64,000 nt of DNA. Source: Candidatus Ornithomonoglobus intestinigallinarum. Its GTDB lineage: Bacteria; Bacillota; Clostridia; UBA1381. The translations under genes were made by a program, and so were the position numbers. The DNA lies in contig DVLU01000104.1 in NCBI GenBank assembly GCA_018715365.1, forward strand, positions 1 to 64,000, given 5' to 3'. Every line of letters begins with the position of its first letter. Positions within the stretch are counted from its first letter, which is position 1. The notes beneath the pieces are model-generated. The model did not search any database, had not been told where the DNA came from, and saw only the letters and a list, made by a program, of their open reading frames with translations. Positions 26,884 to 38,300 of the stretch are shown piece after piece.

Positions 26884-27861
26884 TTACAGTATTCCCATTT
26901 CGTCTCCGCTGAGCTTCTTTGTCAGCCAGTTTCCGCCGAGCACAAACATCAGCCCGACCACAGACTTAAACAAATCGGCTGCCGTACCTATACCGTAGTC
27001 CATTTCCTGCAGACGTCTTAAAACGTACGTGTCTATAATATCCGCAACCTCATATACCGTCGGGTTATACATATTGTATATCTGGTCAAAGCCGGCGTTC
27101 AATACCGAACCGAGGTTCAGGATAAACACCGTCGCTATCGTCGGCAGTATGCACGGCACGCTCACATAAAGCGCCTGCTTCCAGCGTCCCGCGCCGTCTA
27201 TAACGGCAGCCTCGTAGAGCGATTCATCAACGCCCGAAAGCGCCGCCATATAAATTATCGTGCCCCAGCCGACGCTCTGCCAAACGGCCGTGCCGACAAC
27301 AAGCCCCACAAACAGCCCGCTGTCGCCGAAGAACGAAAGCGGCTGTCCGCCCAATGCCTGTATAATGCTGTTTACCGGGCCCGATGTTGAGAATATCATC
27401 GTTATGATACCGGAAAGCACAACCCATGAGAAGAAATGCGGCATATACGTAAACGTCTGTATAAGCTTCTTATACGCCGTATGCTTGACCTCGTTCAGCA
27501 AAAGGGCAAGGATTATCGGCGCGGGCAGGCCGCACGCAAGCTTCAGCAGGCTTATTACAATCGTGTTTCTCAAAACCCTCAAAAAATCCGTCCCGGAAAA
27601 CAGCTCGGCAAAATTTTCAAAGCCTATCCAGTCGCTTCCGGTGATGCCTTCAAGGAGCTTAAAGTCCTTGAAGGCTATCGTTACACCGTATATGGGGAGG
27701 TAATTAAAGAGTATCAGCGCAATAAGCCCCGGCACTATCATAAGCACAAGCGGGTAATGCTTTTTATACTGCAGCGCCGTATGCTTTATTCTCGTGCCCA
27801 AAGTCCCTTTTTCCTCCGCCGCTGCCGCGGCGGTGTTTTTTATTTTTGCGTTTGATTTCAT
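26884..27861 (-). CDS. Carbohydrate ABC transporter permease, LplB-like
   Basis: 325 aa; LYEAAVIDGAGRWKQALYVSVPCILPTIATVFILNLG. Confidence 0.92.
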   Translation of the reverse strand: MKSNAKIKNTAAAAAEEKGTLGTRIKHTALQYKKHYPLVLMIVPGLIALILFNYLPIYGVTIAFKDFKLLEGITGSDWIGFENFAELFSGTDFLRVLRNTIVISLLKLACGLPAPIILALLLNEVKHTAYKKLIQTFTYMPHFFSWVVLSGIITMIFSTSGPVNSIIQALGGQPLSFFGDSGLFVGLVVGTAVWQSVGWGTIIYMAALSGVDESLYEAAVIDGAGRWKQALYVSVPCILPTIATVFILNLGSVLNAGFDQIYNMYNPTVYEVADIIDTYVLRRLQEMDYGIGTAADLFKSVVGLMFVLGGNWLTKKLSGDEMGIL

Positions 27862-29516
27862 TATTCAGCAGCTCCCGTTTCGGAAATTCCCGCTTCCGCA
27901 TATATTTGGTCAATGAGAGTTCCCATTTCCTTTGCCTCGGCTTCAAGCGTTTCGCCGCCGCCCTGGCTCCAAATCTGCGCGAACTCCGTTTTGTAATCGT
28001 CAACAGTCTTTTCGCCCGTTATAACCTCAACCATAAGGTTTATCTGCTTTGTTCTCAGGTCCTCAAAATATTCCGACGCCGAGGGCAGAGTATCCGGCTT
28101 CATAAACGCGTCGTTTAAGCCGAGGTCTATCGGGCAGTAGGTTTCAAGTACCTCTTTCTTTGCCGATTCCGTAAACTTCATCGCTTCATCGTAGCTTACC
28201 GATACGGGCACAAAGAACGAGGGCGAACCGAATTCGGCAACAAGGCACTCGTTTTTCTGCTGCGAAGCGTCGTCATACGGCGAAATAAATTCCGTTCCGC
28301 CGCCGAAGCCCTCCGCGTCGTTCTTGAACTTCCAGTGCTTGCCCTGCTCGCCGAGCTTTAAGCTCTTAACAAGCTCCTCGTCCGTAACCATAGCTTCAAA
28401 CATCGTAAGCAGCCTTACAAGCTTCTCCGGCTGCTCCGCAAGCTGTGCGCCGAAAGATACCACATGGCTCGGCGCGCCCCACGCAAACGTTCCCGACTGT
28501 CCGTCCGGGCCCTTGACGGGAAGGCTGTTTGCTATTTCCGATTCGGGGTCTATCTGCTTCATAACGTTCACAAGCGAATTTGAATCGTCGGGATCCCAAT
28601 AACCGCCGTTCTGGTTCATGAAGCCCACAATGCCGTTCTGGAACTTGTCTTTACCGGTTGAGAATATATTATCCGTTATAAAGTCGGGGTCTATTATACC
28701 CTCTCCGTACCAGGTGCGGAGCGTTTCGAGCGCATCGTACGTTCCCTGCTTGAAGCCGCCGTACTCAACGTCCTCGCCTTCGCCCATCCAGTCAAACGGA
28801 AGCACGCCGTAAGCGCCGAAAATATCGGTAAACATCGTGTGCCAGTTTGTTATATCGCTCGACATTCCGTAGGTATCCTGCTTGCCGTTGCCGTCGGGGT
28901 CGTTATGCCTGAACTTATAGAGCGCATCGTGCATTTCGTCTATCGTTTCCGGTATCTTTTCTATGCCTACGTTTTTTAGCCAGTCAACTCTCCAAACACC
29001 GCTTCTGCATCTTGCGTTTGCGTAGTTAAGGTTCGGTATGCCGTAGTTTTTGTCGCCCACTCTCGAATAGAGCCATGCCTCGGGCGCTTCCTCGCATATA
29101 ATCTTATAAACCGTCGGCGCGTATTTTTCTATAGTTTCATACGGTATTTCAAGCAAAAGCCCCTGTTCCGCGTCCTGCTTAACGTTTGCGGGGTCAAGCT
29201 CGTATATTAGATCGACCTCCTCGCCGCCGGCTATCATCATCGTCTTTTTGTCGTTATAATTCGTCTGGTCGAGGAACATCGGCTTTATATCCACATTAAA
29301 CCTCTCCTCGAGCACCGTTTCGGGATACGTCCCCTCCTGTGCCGACGGATTATACGGCAGGCCCATCCATGATATTTCAAGGCTTGCGTTCATATCGTTT
29401 GCGTCTATGTCTATATTTGCCGCGCTGTTATCGTTTCCGCCGCAGCCGCTCAATGCTCCCGCGGCAATAACAAGCGCCGCCGAAAAAGCGATAAGCTTTT
29501 TAATATTCTTTTTCAC
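27861..29516 (-). CDS. Extracellular solute-binding lipoprotein, LipO-like
   Basis: 551 aa; lipobox LSGCGG; typical LplA/LipO-type SBP next to LplB/LplC. Confidence 0.9.
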   Translation of the reverse strand: MKKNIKKLIAFSAALVIAAGALSGCGGNDNSAANIDIDANDMNASLEISWMGLPYNPSAQEGTYPETVLEERFNVDIKPMFLDQTNYNDKKTMMIAGGEEVDLIYELDPANVKQDAEQGLLLEIPYETIEKYAPTVYKIICEEAPEAWLYSRVGDKNYGIPNLNYANARCRSGVWRVDWLKNVGIEKIPETIDEMHDALYKFRHNDPDGNGKQDTYGMSSDITNWHTMFTDIFGAYGVLPFDWMGEGEDVEYGGFKQGTYDALETLRTWYGEGIIDPDFITDNIFSTGKDKFQNGIVGFMNQNGGYWDPDDSNSLVNVMKQIDPESEIANSLPVKGPDGQSGTFAWGAPSHVVSFGAQLAEQPEKLVRLLTMFEAMVTDEELVKSLKLGEQGKHWKFKNDAEGFGGGTEFISPYDDASQQKNECLVAEFGSPSFFVPVSVSYDEAMKFTESAKKEVLETYCPIDLGLNDAFMKPDTLPSASEYFEDLRTKQINLMVEVITGEKTVDDYKTEFAQIWSQGGGETLEAEAKEMGTLIDQIYAEAGISETGAAE

Positions 29517-29599
29517 GTTAAATCCTCCGTTTCCGCCGCATTACGCGGCATGCTGTTTTTTTGCGGCGGACGGCATTGCCGCCCGCCCCGCATGTTTTC

Positions 29600-32500
29600 T
29601 TACTTCGCTATTACCGCCGCCGGGCAATACGGCTTCATGTCCGCATCCCAAACCATAATTTTTGCCTCGGACGCCCCTCTCGGCACCGTAACGCCGAGCT
29701 CTATCGTTTCGGTCGTGTTTTCCTCAAGCGTCTTGTTTTCTATCTCAACGCTCTCCATTTCGCCGTCGCTGCCGTATACGGCAAGCGCATACATAAAGCT
29801 TGCGCCGCCTTCGCCCGCCGTAAGCGTCACGGTGCCCTCAAGCCTTGTAGTCCAGCTTTCGGTTTCAAACGCCGCCTCCGCGGACGTTTCGTATACTACG
29901 GGGCTTTCCGCAACAACGCCGGCGTCGGCGTAAACAATATTTGAATATTCTCCGTTGTTCGCAACGGCCCTTACCTCAAAGCGCAGCTTTTTGCCGACGT
30001 CGGACGCGTCGGGCGTGTACGTAAAGCTCGGCTCCGCCGTTTCCTCGTATGCCTTTTCTATATAGCCCGTTTCATCGTCCCCGACGCTCGCTCTCCAGAT
30101 ATACGCCGCGCAGTCCGATGAGCAGCTGTAATCAACGCTTGCCGTAACGGGCATATCCTTTACCGCCTCGCCGTCAACGCGCGCGTTTGAAAGCGCCGGT
30201 ATCGGCGATGAGCCTGTCGAAACCTTTTCTATTTTTACGCCGTCAAGGCTGTAGGTCGCCGTTTCACCGCCCGTGCCGAGCCTGAAGCTCATATAGCCGT
30301 TTCTGTGCTTTGCGCCGCTCTGCTGAACGGGAACGGTAAACTCGCACTCATAATGCTGCCACTCGTCCGAAAGCATCCAGCGCTGTATGTCCGTTTCGCC
30401 CGTGCTGCTGCACGGCAGATACTGGTACTGGCTTGTGTACGTTTCATTGAGGTCGCCCCTTGCCTTATTCAGTATCGCCGTAATATAAAGCCCGCTGTCC
30501 TTCAGCGCCGAGGCGGCCTGCGTTTCCCAATTATCAAGCTTTGCATAGAGCGAAAGCCTGTACGTTTCGCCCTCCTCAAGGTCAACGTATGTCTGAAGAT
30601 CGTTCATACCGGACTGCCTGTAGCGGATATACGAATTTGTGCCGTCGGCGTCTGCGTCCTGTATCCATTCAAGACCCGTTGTGTTTCCGTTCTGTGCCCA
30701 CGGGTATTGATACTTTGACGTTGCGCTTATCTTCTGCGATGTGGGATCAACGGCAAAGTTGCCGTCGTATACGATATCGAGCTCATCCATTCTTATTTCG
30801 TCAATATAGAACTCGGGATGATCTCCGCTGTATACAGCCCCGCCGCCTTCGCTGCTGTAGAGCCTGATATACATACTCGGATAAATGCAGATATCGTTTG
30901 TTACGCCGTCCTTTTTATATATAAACTCTACCTTCTGCCACTCGTTTGTGAGCGCGGGGAGGTTTTTGTAGGCTGCGCACATATCGTAATTCGGGTAATA
31001 ATAGTTGCCGTCTTTATCCTTATCCGTCTGCTTGCCTTTATACTCGACTATCATCTGCGGATACGCGCCCAGCGCCGCGTCATTTGCGGCCTTTACCCAG
31101 TACGATACCTTATACGCTCTGTTTGCCCTTACGGGAATGCTCTTCTGCTTTATGCCGACGCTGTTTTGGCCCTCTGCCGTGCCCTTCACAAGAGCCGCGC
31201 CCGAGGTGCCGTTTGCGCCGCCCTCGGCGTACTCAACCGACGCATTTCCGTCGTTTGTCCACGAATCCATCATATCGGCGTTTTCAAAGCTGCCGTTTTC
31301 TATTATATTTCCGGGATCCGTTTCTTCAACGGGGTCGATGCTTTCCGGTTCCACCTTGAAATCGTCTATATAGAGTATCGCGGGAACGTCCTCCGAGCCT
31401 GTGGCCGATGCGGCGTTTCCGCTTCCCACGCGTATTTCAACTCTCGAAATATCGCTCGCGGCAACGCGGTCCGTCACGCCGACCTGCCTGCCCTTGCCGT
31501 CGCATACATACTGCGCCGTAAGCTTTACCCATTCGCCGCTTGTGATGCCCGATTCCATAACAACGCACTCCGTGTAGCATTCGCTCCTGCCCCACGAGCC
31601 GTCCTCGTTCAGCACCTTGGGCTGGAACACAAATCTTACTTTATCGCTGTTTTCGCCTATCGTCCACTCGTCTATGTTCGCTGCCTTTACCCATGCCGAA
31701 ACGTTATACGTTGTGCCGTTTACGGTTTCGCATCTCCAGCTCGGGCCGGCGGCGTTTTTGCCGTTTAACGTCACCTTCATCGCGCCGTTTGAGCCGAGCG
31801 CCGTTTCGTCCGTTGACCACTCATAGCTCATATCTCCCGAAGGAACAAGCCTTGAAAAATCGCAGTCCTCAAAGTTTTCGTTTATCCATCTGTAGGGCGA
31901 AGGGTTCTGCTCCGCAACAAACCAGTCGAACGCAACGGGCGTTACGGTGCCGTCCGCTATATTTTCGTTCTTTGTGCCGAGCACCGTTATTTTAACTCTG
32001 TGCTCGCCGGCGCCCAAAGCAAAATTCTGATAGCCCAAAACGCCCTGCGACGTTGTTTTTGAATAATATGTGTCTATCGTGCCGACGTCCCTGCCGTCGA
32101 TATTCAGCATGTACTGACCGCACTCCTTGCCTATCCTGTGCTGGATACCGAGCACGGGGCCGCTGAACGTAAATTCAAGCGTATCGCCTGGCGTTGACGA
32201 CGTGAGCCCGCAGCCGTAGCTTGCGTTTTCGTTTTCTGACCACGTTCCCGTTGCCTTCGCTCCATTTGCCGCCGTCCACTTTGTGCTCAGGGGCGATGCG
32301 TTTATATCAAGCTTTGCCGTTTTCTGCTGCGGCCTTGCGTAGCAATCGCCCGTTTCGAGAGCCGCCTGTATTGTTTTTGTGTATGTATCGTAGCCGTCGG
32401 CCGTCGGGTGCGTAAGGTCAACAAGCCATTTTTTAACGTTGTCCTCGTCCTCCATCGTGCCTGTGCTGAGGATCGATTCCTCAAGCGCCGGCTTCATGTC

Positions 32501-33028
32501 TATTTCCGGTATTCCGTAATATTCGGCAACGGCATGATGCGCTTCGGAATTGTTCTGAAGGCGCTTGTTTGCCGAATCGTATTTTGCCGTATAAACAAAC
32601 GTCACATACGGAACCTCGTCAAGCTCGCAAAGGCTTCTTACGATGCTTTCCATATGCCTTGCGGCCGCCGTTTTTCCTATATCGTTTACCGCAAACTCAA
32701 TAAACACGTAATCGGGATTGCGGCTTAAAACATCTCTTTCAAGACGCATGATTCCCATATCCGAGCCCGTGCCGCCTATGCCCTCGTTATAATTATTGAT
32801 GGTTTTATCCGGGTATTTCTCCTTGAAATACTCCCCTATCCTGCTGGCCCAGCACTGCGACTTGTCGCTTACGCCGGCGCCCTGCGTTATCGAGCCGCCG
32901 AGATAAACTATATTTACCTCGTCCTTTCCCGCAAACGGGTCGGTATTCTCCTCCGCAAGCGATGCGGGAGCCGCGCCCGTTATAAGCATCGCAGCCGTAG
33001 TGAGCGCCGCCAGAATTTGTTTTTTCAT
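29600..33028 (-). CDS. Secreted SGNH/GDSL hydrolase with multiple CBM-like and Ig modules
   Basis: Start MKKQILAALTT with AAGGAGG; VNIVYLGGSITQGAGVSDKSQCWASR, FIEFAVNDIG, DLTHPTADGY. Confidence 0.85.
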   Translation of the reverse strand: MKKQILAALTTAAMLITGAAPASLAEENTDPFAGKDEVNIVYLGGSITQGAGVSDKSQCWASRIGEYFKEKYPDKTINNYNEGIGGTGSDMGIMRLERDVLSRNPDYVFIEFAVNDIGKTAAARHMESIVRSLCELDEVPYVTFVYTAKYDSANKRLQNNSEAHHAVAEYYGIPEIDMKPALEESILSTGTMEDEDNVKKWLVDLTHPTADGYDTYTKTIQAALETGDCYARPQQKTAKLDINASPLSTKWTAANGAKATGTWSENENASYGCGLTSSTPGDTLEFTFSGPVLGIQHRIGKECGQYMLNIDGRDVGTIDTYYSKTTSQGVLGYQNFALGAGEHRVKITVLGTKNENIADGTVTPVAFDWFVAEQNPSPYRWINENFEDCDFSRLVPSGDMSYEWSTDETALGSNGAMKVTLNGKNAAGPSWRCETVNGTTYNVSAWVKAANIDEWTIGENSDKVRFVFQPKVLNEDGSWGRSECYTECVVMESGITSGEWVKLTAQYVCDGKGRQVGVTDRVAASDISRVEIRVGSGNAASATGSEDVPAILYIDDFKVEPESIDPVEETDPGNIIENGSFENADMMDSWTNDGNASVEYAEGGANGTSGAALVKGTAEGQNSVGIKQKSIPVRANRAYKVSYWVKAANDAALGAYPQMIVEYKGKQTDKDKDGNYYYPNYDMCAAYKNLPALTNEWQKVEFIYKKDGVTNDICIYPSMYIRLYSSEGGGAVYSGDHPEFYIDEIRMDELDIVYDGNFAVDPTSQKISATSKYQYPWAQNGNTTGLEWIQDADADGTNSYIRYRQSGMNDLQTYVDLEEGETYRLSLYAKLDNWETQAASALKDSGLYITAILNKARGDLNETYTSQYQYLPCSSTGETDIQRWMLSDEWQHYECEFTVPVQQSGAKHRNGYMSFRLGTGGETATYSLDGVKIEKVSTGSSPIPALSNARVDGEAVKDMPVTASVDYSCSSDCAAYIWRASVGDDETGYIEKAYEETAEPSFTYTPDASDVGKKLRFEVRAVANNGEYSNIVYADAGVVAESPVVYETSAEAAFETESWTTRLEGTVTLTAGEGGASFMYALAVYGSDGEMESVEIENKTLEENTTETIELGVTVPRGASEAKIMVWDADMKPYCPAAVIAK

Positions 33029-33119
33029 GACTGTAAACCCCTCCTTGTATTTTAAATCTTTTTTTGTTCCCCGGACGGCGGACACGCCTCCCTAACGTGC
33101 GCCGCCGCCCGTACTTTGC

Positions 33120-35366
33120 TTATTTTGTTATGCTTATATTTCCGATAAGCGAAGCCATTGTTGTGCCGGCCGCCGAAGCGCCCTCCCAAACGAACACTCT
33201 TGCCGTTTGAGCCCCGTCCTCCGGAAGCTCAAGCGTTACGGTATCCTCCGCGCCGTATACCGAATGTATCGGCTGCTCCGTCATCCGCACCATCGTGTTT
33301 GTTTCGTCAAAGAGAGCAAGCACTGCCGTCATAGCTCTGTCGCCCTCGTTGTTTGTAACTCTTACGCTTGCCTTAACCGTGCCGCTGCCGAAGCCCGAAA
33401 CAAATTCCGGGGCAATATCGAGCGCTTTTGTAACGGCCGCCGTTTCCGCCGATTTCACCGTAAGCGGCTCCTCGTCGCCGTTTATGGGCATTGCGATAAA
33501 TTTTACCGTTCCGCCCGCGTCGGCCGCCGTGGGAGTGTACGATACGGGCGTTCCGTCAAGAAACGCGCTCCCGAGGCTTATATACCGGCCTTCAAACGAC
33601 CTCATTATTTTTACGAGCCCGCCCGGAATATCACCGCTTATTTCGTACGTAAGCTCAACCGGGAAGCCTTCTATGGGCTGTCCCGAAATATTAAGGCCGC
33701 GCACCTCCGGAGCTGTTTCCGGCTCGTCCGGTATATCCGGCTCATCGGGCTCCGTCATATCCGTTATCTCAATGTTTGCTATGTGATAAACGGCATGCTG
33801 CTCGCCGTCGCCTATCTGGAAATAGAATATCGGCACTCTGTAGCTGTCCGTTTCTATATTGCAGTCATACTCAAATTCATACGTCTGCCATTCCTTTGTG
33901 AGCATCGCCGGCGTACCGTCCGGAAGCGTCAGCGTTTCGTACATCGCTTCATAGCTGTCCGTTGAATTTGACGCAAACCTGTCCATAAGCGGATATATTT
34001 CTATTTCGTCGGAGCCGGAATCCCAGCTCTCGCCCTTTGCCGAAAACGTTATTTTGTATTTTCCGCCCTGCTTTGCGGCTATGCCCTGCTTTAAGCCGCC
34101 GTAATCGGCGGTTTCCGTTATTTTAACGCTCTGCGAAGCGCCCTCGGGGGCGTCCGAAACAACCTCCGCCGCGGCGCCGTCTTCGTTCCAGCCGTCAAGA
34201 CCGTTTTCAAAGCTGCCGTTATATACCATTTGGGGCAGCTCCTCTATTTCAAGCTCGTCTATGCAGTAGCACTCAAGACCCGTTCCCGAGCCCACTCTCG
34301 GGTACACATACGGCTTTGTCTGCTCAAACGTCGCAAGGCTGTTTTTGTAAATCATCTCTATCTTCTGCCACTCGTCCGTAAGCACAAGCTTCTCGGGCGA
34401 GCTTGTTATTGCCGTCTGCGGCAGGAATTCATAATTTGTTGTTATCGAATCGTCGGTTTTTCCGTCCTTGCGGTCAACTATGAGCTTAAATTCCTTGCCG
34501 ACCGTCGCCGCGTCTCCCGCCTTTGCATACAGTGATATTCTGTACGCCTTGTTGAATTCCATCGGCGCGCGCTGCTTTATGCAGCCGTAATTTCCGGTTG
34601 ACGTTATCATAACGCCGTTTTTTGTGCCGTTTGCGCCCTCAACAAGCTCGGTTGTGCAGCTTGATTTTGACCATGCGGTGTCGTCGTAGCCCGTTTCAAA
34701 ATTGCCGTTTTTGAAGCCTATCGACGTATCGACAACGGCGTCGCCGCCCTCCTCCGTTACCGGCTCCACGATAAGATCGTCCAAAAGGAAATCTATCGGG
34801 TTTCCGTTTGTTGACACAAGCTGGCCGTTTCCGACTCTCATTTCGACCGTCGCGTCGCCGTCGCACGTTTCAACCGTCTGGCTGTTCAGCCGTCCCGTGC
34901 CCTCGTAAGTAAACGTTGTTGTGATATAAACGTACTCGTCTTGGCTGTACGGGATATTGCTTACCGAAATATCGTTAAAGCAGCTCGCATTTTCGGCGGG
35001 GCTGCCGTCGGCAAGCTTCTGATGCGTGTATATTATAAAATGGAAGCTGCTGTTTGACGGAATATCGCCGACCATTTTCACCCATGCCGACAGCCTGTAG
35101 GTTGTGCCCTTTTTTATCCGGAACGGAAATTTTGCCGTGCCGAAATCGCGCGTTGCCGTTATCCTCGCTGCGCCCTGCGTTCCGCCGACGCCGCCGGCTG
35201 CACGCGCTATGGAGGCGTTCGACGCCGTGGCGTTTATCGGCTCATCCTTTTCAAAGTCCTCGTATACCCACGGATATTCCGCATACGGCTTCGCCGATAC
35301 GGGCAGCGCCGAAAACACCGGCAGCGCCATTGCGATCGTCAGTGCCGCGCAAAAAATTCTTTTCAT
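33120..35366 (-). CDS. Secreted multi-CBM-like/Ig protein, no recognised catalytic domain
   Basis: 748 aa, three CBM4_9-like modules, A2-type Ig, C-terminal beta module. Confidence 0.75.
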   Translation of the reverse strand: MKRIFCAALTIAMALPVFSALPVSAKPYAEYPWVYEDFEKDEPINATASNASIARAAGGVGGTQGAARITATRDFGTAKFPFRIKKGTTYRLSAWVKMVGDIPSNSSFHFIIYTHQKLADGSPAENASCFNDISVSNIPYSQDEYVYITTTFTYEGTGRLNSQTVETCDGDATVEMRVGNGQLVSTNGNPIDFLLDDLIVEPVTEEGGDAVVDTSIGFKNGNFETGYDDTAWSKSSCTTELVEGANGTKNGVMITSTGNYGCIKQRAPMEFNKAYRISLYAKAGDAATVGKEFKLIVDRKDGKTDDSITTNYEFLPQTAITSSPEKLVLTDEWQKIEMIYKNSLATFEQTKPYVYPRVGSGTGLECYCIDELEIEELPQMVYNGSFENGLDGWNEDGAAAEVVSDAPEGASQSVKITETADYGGLKQGIAAKQGGKYKITFSAKGESWDSGSDEIEIYPLMDRFASNSTDSYEAMYETLTLPDGTPAMLTKEWQTYEFEYDCNIETDSYRVPIFYFQIGDGEQHAVYHIANIEITDMTEPDEPDIPDEPETAPEVRGLNISGQPIEGFPVELTYEISGDIPGGLVKIMRSFEGRYISLGSAFLDGTPVSYTPTAADAGGTVKFIAMPINGDEEPLTVKSAETAAVTKALDIAPEFVSGFGSGTVKASVRVTNNEGDRAMTAVLALFDETNTMVRMTEQPIHSVYGAEDTVTLELPEDGAQTARVFVWEGASAAGTTMASLIGNISITK

Positions 35367-35389
35367 GCTTCATCTTCCTTCCGTGATGC

Positions 35390-38300
35390 TTATTTGACGT
35401 TTACCGTCATTGCAAAGCTTCTTAATATTCCCTTTTCGGCGACGGCAAAGCAAAGCTCCGCCGTGCCGCTTCCGACCGCTTTTATATTAAAATCGTCCGT
35501 AACCTCGATAATATCGGGATCGGCGTTCTTTATATAAATATCGGAATATTCATAATCATACAGCTCGCCCTTGCCGGTCAGCGCCGTTATAACAAGCGGC
35601 GCCGTTTCGCCTGCGGAGAGCGTGTATTCCGTCATTGCTTCAATGTCCTTAAGCCCCGAATTATGCTTCTTTGCCGTTTCGTCGCTTATGCCCGACTCAT
35701 CTATAATATCCCGCGCCTCGGGCGGCCACGACGATGCGTCGCATACGGCGGGCTCTTGGACCTCGTTGTTTATTCCGTCGTTTCTGCTGTTTGACGTTGT
35801 TGAATAATTATTTAAAAATCTGTTGTTCTTTATCGAATCCGTCCACAGATGCAGCCACTTTGTGGGCGTGCCGCTGCCGCCGCCGGCGCCGTAAAGCAGC
35901 GGATATGCGCTGAGATCCATGACGTTTGAGCTGAACTCCCAATACTGCGAGCCCTCGTCGGGATAAAGCGCCCCGTAGAAATTCCTGACGTCCTTAATAT
36001 AATTTCCGCGCACGTAATTATACCCGTTTCCGCTTGTGTTGCCTATGGTGTATATCGCGCCGCCGTCGTAGACCTTATCGTTTAACACGTTATGTATAAA
36101 GTTTTTCTCAACAACAAGGTTTTCCGTTGCCGTGCCGCTGTCCTCATACGTTGCCCAGCCGTGACCGAGCGACATCCCGCTGTAGGGGCTGTCGAATATC
36201 TCGTTGTTTGCTATGACCGTATCCTTCGGGAACGCCGCCGAAAGCGCCGCCGCCGATTTGTAGTCAACGCCCGTTGTGTGTATGTAATTATCGGTTACAG
36301 CGTTGTTTCTTACAACGTATTTTTCGTCCTTCGGATTTATATAAATATCATAATCGCCGGACGGCACTCCGAGAGATACCGCGGAACCCGAAATATCGTA
36401 AAATTCGTTTCCGTCTATAACGCAGTTTTTAACGCCCTCAGTAAGCTTCATTGCCGTTATGCCTATTTTTGAAAATTCGCAGCCGTAAAACGCAATGCCG
36501 TTTACGTTTGAAAGCTCCACGGCGGCATCGGGCAGCGAGCCCGCAACGCCGTTTTGATAATTGTTCTGCGTATCGGCAAGATAGCCCTGCTCAGTGGGCC
36601 TGAGCCACGTCGAATACTTAAAATCAATATCCCTGAACTCTATGTTTTTGACGTTTCTGTCCGCCGTGCCGCGTATTGTCAGAAGCTTTTCGGCAGCCGG
36701 AATTTCAACGTCGGCCGTTTCCATATCCTCAAAAAATCTCGGTATGTAATAGAGATACCCCTCGTGCCTGTCAAGATACCATTCGCCTTCTTCATCAAGC
36801 AGCTCGTAGGCGTTTTCGTAATACGCCGGCAGATAATCCTCCGTTACCGACGACTGTCCCTTATTCTGTATCTTGTTCCAGCCCGTCGGATTCATTTTTA
36901 TCACCGTTTCGCCGCCGCTTTCGCTTACCGATTCAACGGCGCACCGCGGATTTGACCACTTGACGTAGTAAACCATCTCGAGCTCCTCGGGATGTGCAAA
37001 CTCGGCAAGCTCCGGATTATCGCACACATAGCCCGCGGCCGTGTGTACGGCGTCTGTAAGCCCCGCTTCGCTTCTTGCCCTTGTGCCGCGTATGCCGTTT
37101 ACGTACAGCTGCCTGAAGTCAATCCCGGTACCCACATACGAGCGGTAAATATTTTTTTCGCTGTCGAAGAGCTCCCAGCCCTCGGCCTTTACTCCGCCCG
37201 ATATTTCGGCACGGCCTTCATATGAGGTGAAAACTATTTTGTGATCGCCCGCGTTATCGGAGGGCGTAAAAGCCGCCGGCTCCGTTATCCTGTGCGTTCC
37301 GCCCTTGAGGAAAACATAAACATCTCCCTCCGGGGCAAGCGCTGCCGCTTTTTCCTTGGCCGCGCCTATCGTCATAAGCGGCTCATCATACGTTCCCGCG
37401 CCGCCGTCGTTTCCCGCATCGGGATCAACGTATACAAGCTGCGCGCCCGAGAGCTTTTCGATCCTCTGCGGCTCTGCAAGCGGCTCCATCGTATGCCTGT
37501 CAAACACAAGCACCGCCGCCGAAGCGCCGTCCGCTTCCGCTTCAAGGCGGTATTCCGCCTTTTCGCCGCTTTGTATATCTATATTTTTCAGCTTAACTCC
37601 GGCAAGAGCGCCGTCGCCGTTGTACACGGCAAGCGCCGCAAACGCTTCCGTCGGCTCCGCGCCCGCCTCGGCCTTTACGGAAGCCGAAAGCGTTTTGTCG
37701 TTTTCCGTCCATACCGCGTTTTCAAACAGCGTGACAACGCTTGCCTCCCCTGCCGTCCTTCCGGTCTGCGCCGATGCAAACGATACGGGCGCTCCGTCAG
37801 CCGTTACGGCGTATGCCGAAAATTCAAGATAGCTGTTTTTGTCATTTTCCGTTACCGTATATTCAAAATACGGCTCGGAGGTTTCCTCCGTGTAAACTAT
37901 CGCCGATTCCGTTCCCGATTTGCGTCTTACCGCGGCGGCGTAGCATACAATATCTTCATCGCCCGAATAATCCATATCGGCGCGTATCGTTTCGCCCGCC
38001 GCTGCCGTGCCGGCAAGCGTGAGCGTCATATGCTGCGCCGCGCCGGCGCCGTTTTCGGTTATTTTAATATCGTCTATGCAATATTCGACCTTTTCCGGCT
38101 CCCCACTGCCTATCCTTATATACATCGTCGGATAGCCTTCGCCGCTGCCGTCATAATTATATCTGTAATTTATTTTATATTCGCTCCATTGCGAGCCTAT
38201 CGTCATGTTGTTTTCATCGCGGAGATACTCATAGCTTTTTATCGTATCATCCGTTTTTGAACCGTGCCTGTCAAAGATAAGCTGCACCTGTGAATTGAGC

